A stretch of DNA of 6,054 bases from CAVSUR01 sp052143655. Lineage in GTDB: Bacteria > Actinomycetota > Actinomycetes > Streptosporangiales > Streptosporangiaceae. Shown here piece after piece: positions 5,656 through 6,054 of the stretch; position 1 is the stretch's first letter, and every line of letters starts with the position of its first letter. A model generated the notes under the pieces. That model was not told the origin of the DNA. It saw nothing but the letters and a program-made list of their open reading frames with translations, and did no database searches. Location of the stretch: positions 1-6,054 of the forward strand of contig JBKQSL010000325.1 of the NCBI GenBank assembly GCA_052143655.1, read 5' to 3'. The position numbers and the translations under genes were made by a program.

Positions 5656-6054
5656 AGGCCAGAATCACCGAACCCCTCATCCGGGACTCAACTCAGCCGC
5701 CCTTACTTGGCCCGCCCGGCAGGCATCCCGACCCCAAGGAGCGCCGAGCCGCACGCATTGCAGGCCCTGCGGCCTCATTTCAACCCTCAACCGACGGGAA
5801 AGCTGCACAAAGGGCCCCTTGACTCCGCCCTTGCGGGCTTGCGTGACATATTGACCTGATCTGCACGCCACAGTTGATGAGCGCCGAGACGGTGCCACCC
5901 GTGCATAACGGCGGCTCGGGTATTTGGAGCGTGTCAAGGCCGCTGACGCATCGTTACCGCTAGCCAGGAGCCCTCCCGGGGCGGCACCGTTCCTTTCTGC
6001 CGCAGCCGCTAGCCCCGCCCGTGCTTGCGGAGGGCACGCCACGCCTGGGTCTTG
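5656..6054. other. Gene-poor stretch upstream of the DUF7144-type gene
   Basis: No gene can be supported in these 399 bases. The long frames crossing it on either strand have no family resemblance. The only coding hint is a 14-codon open tail on the minus strand at the right edge ending in TAG at 6009-6011, discussed as a finding. The stretch carries the palindrome and hairpin element at 5808-5838 and a nine-base direct repeat CCGCTAGCC at 5957-5965 and 6006-6014. The promoter of the membrane-protein gene must be here or further upstream, but no well-spaced box pair was found. Confidence 0.5.
5808..5838 (-). repeat. Near-palindrome plus GNRA-tetraloop hairpin
   Basis: Bases 5808-5821 (CAAAGGGCCCCTTG) form a 14-base dyad with one mismatched pair around a GGGCCC core. 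Six bases further, 5827-5838 on the minus strand reads GCCC-GCAA-GGGC, a four-base-pair hairpin closed by a GNRA-type tetraloop. They lie about 165-195 bases upstream of the membrane-protein start. The pairing is seen directly. That it is a dispersed repeat, an operator or a structured leader is inference. Confidence 0.35.

Noticed and set aside
5068..5859. A 263-codon plus-strand frame across the membrane-protein gene.
   Set aside because: Most of it is antisense to the DUF7144-type gene, its Asp/His/Gln-rich product resembles no family, and it has no convincing ribosome site.
5932..5937. A perfect minus-strand TTGACA as a -35 box for the membrane-protein gene.
   Set aside because: At 16-18 bases downstream the sequence is GC-only with no -10-like hexamer, and the gene starts almost 300 bases away.

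Overview
The window is strongly GC-rich, and its coding frames show the G/C-biased third codon positions and Ala/Arg/Gly-rich antisense shadow frames of a high-GC actinomycete. A membrane protein of the DUF7144 type, a CYTH-CHAD fusion and a GTG start fit this. No rRNA, tRNA or CRISPR is visible, so the genus cannot be fixed. Every gene I can support lies on the minus strand, so transcription runs from high to low coordinates.

Read in the direction of transcription, the layout is as follows. (1) At 5656-6054 there is a gene-poor stretch holding a compact palindrome plus GNRA-hairpin element. (2) At 5212-5643 there is a four-helix DUF7144-type membrane protein with a near-perfect Shine-Dalgarno, followed by a hairpin at 5164-5191. 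(3) At 4776-5211 I see no gene. (4) At 4593-4775 a 60-residue protein with a CGHH motif ends in an ATGA overlap with (5) ppk1 at 2491-4596, polyphosphate kinase 1. (6) At 2012-2490 there is a gene-free gap with inverted repeats. (7) At 440-2011 there is a CYTH-CHAD protein, followed by a terminator-like hairpin at 380-405. (8) At 96-439 there is a gene-free stretch with small repeats. (9) At 1-95 lies the N-terminus of a probable tyrosine recombinase that runs out of the window.

The core is an inorganic polyphosphate (polyP) locus. Ppk1 makes polyP from ATP, CHAD domains bind polyP, and CYTH domains of the triphosphate tunnel family bind or hydrolyse triphosphate and polyphosphate substrates. 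Two aspects stand out. Ppk1 keeps both active-site histidines and the Mg/ATP arginines but has Ile at the position of the ATP-contacting Asn45 of the E. coli enzyme. A small unstudied CGHH protein is apparently translationally coupled directly upstream of ppk1. The DUF7144 protein and the recombinase have no visible link to polyP. I do not see a wholly new defence or mobile system here; the best novelty candidates are the divergent Ppk1 and its coupled small partner.
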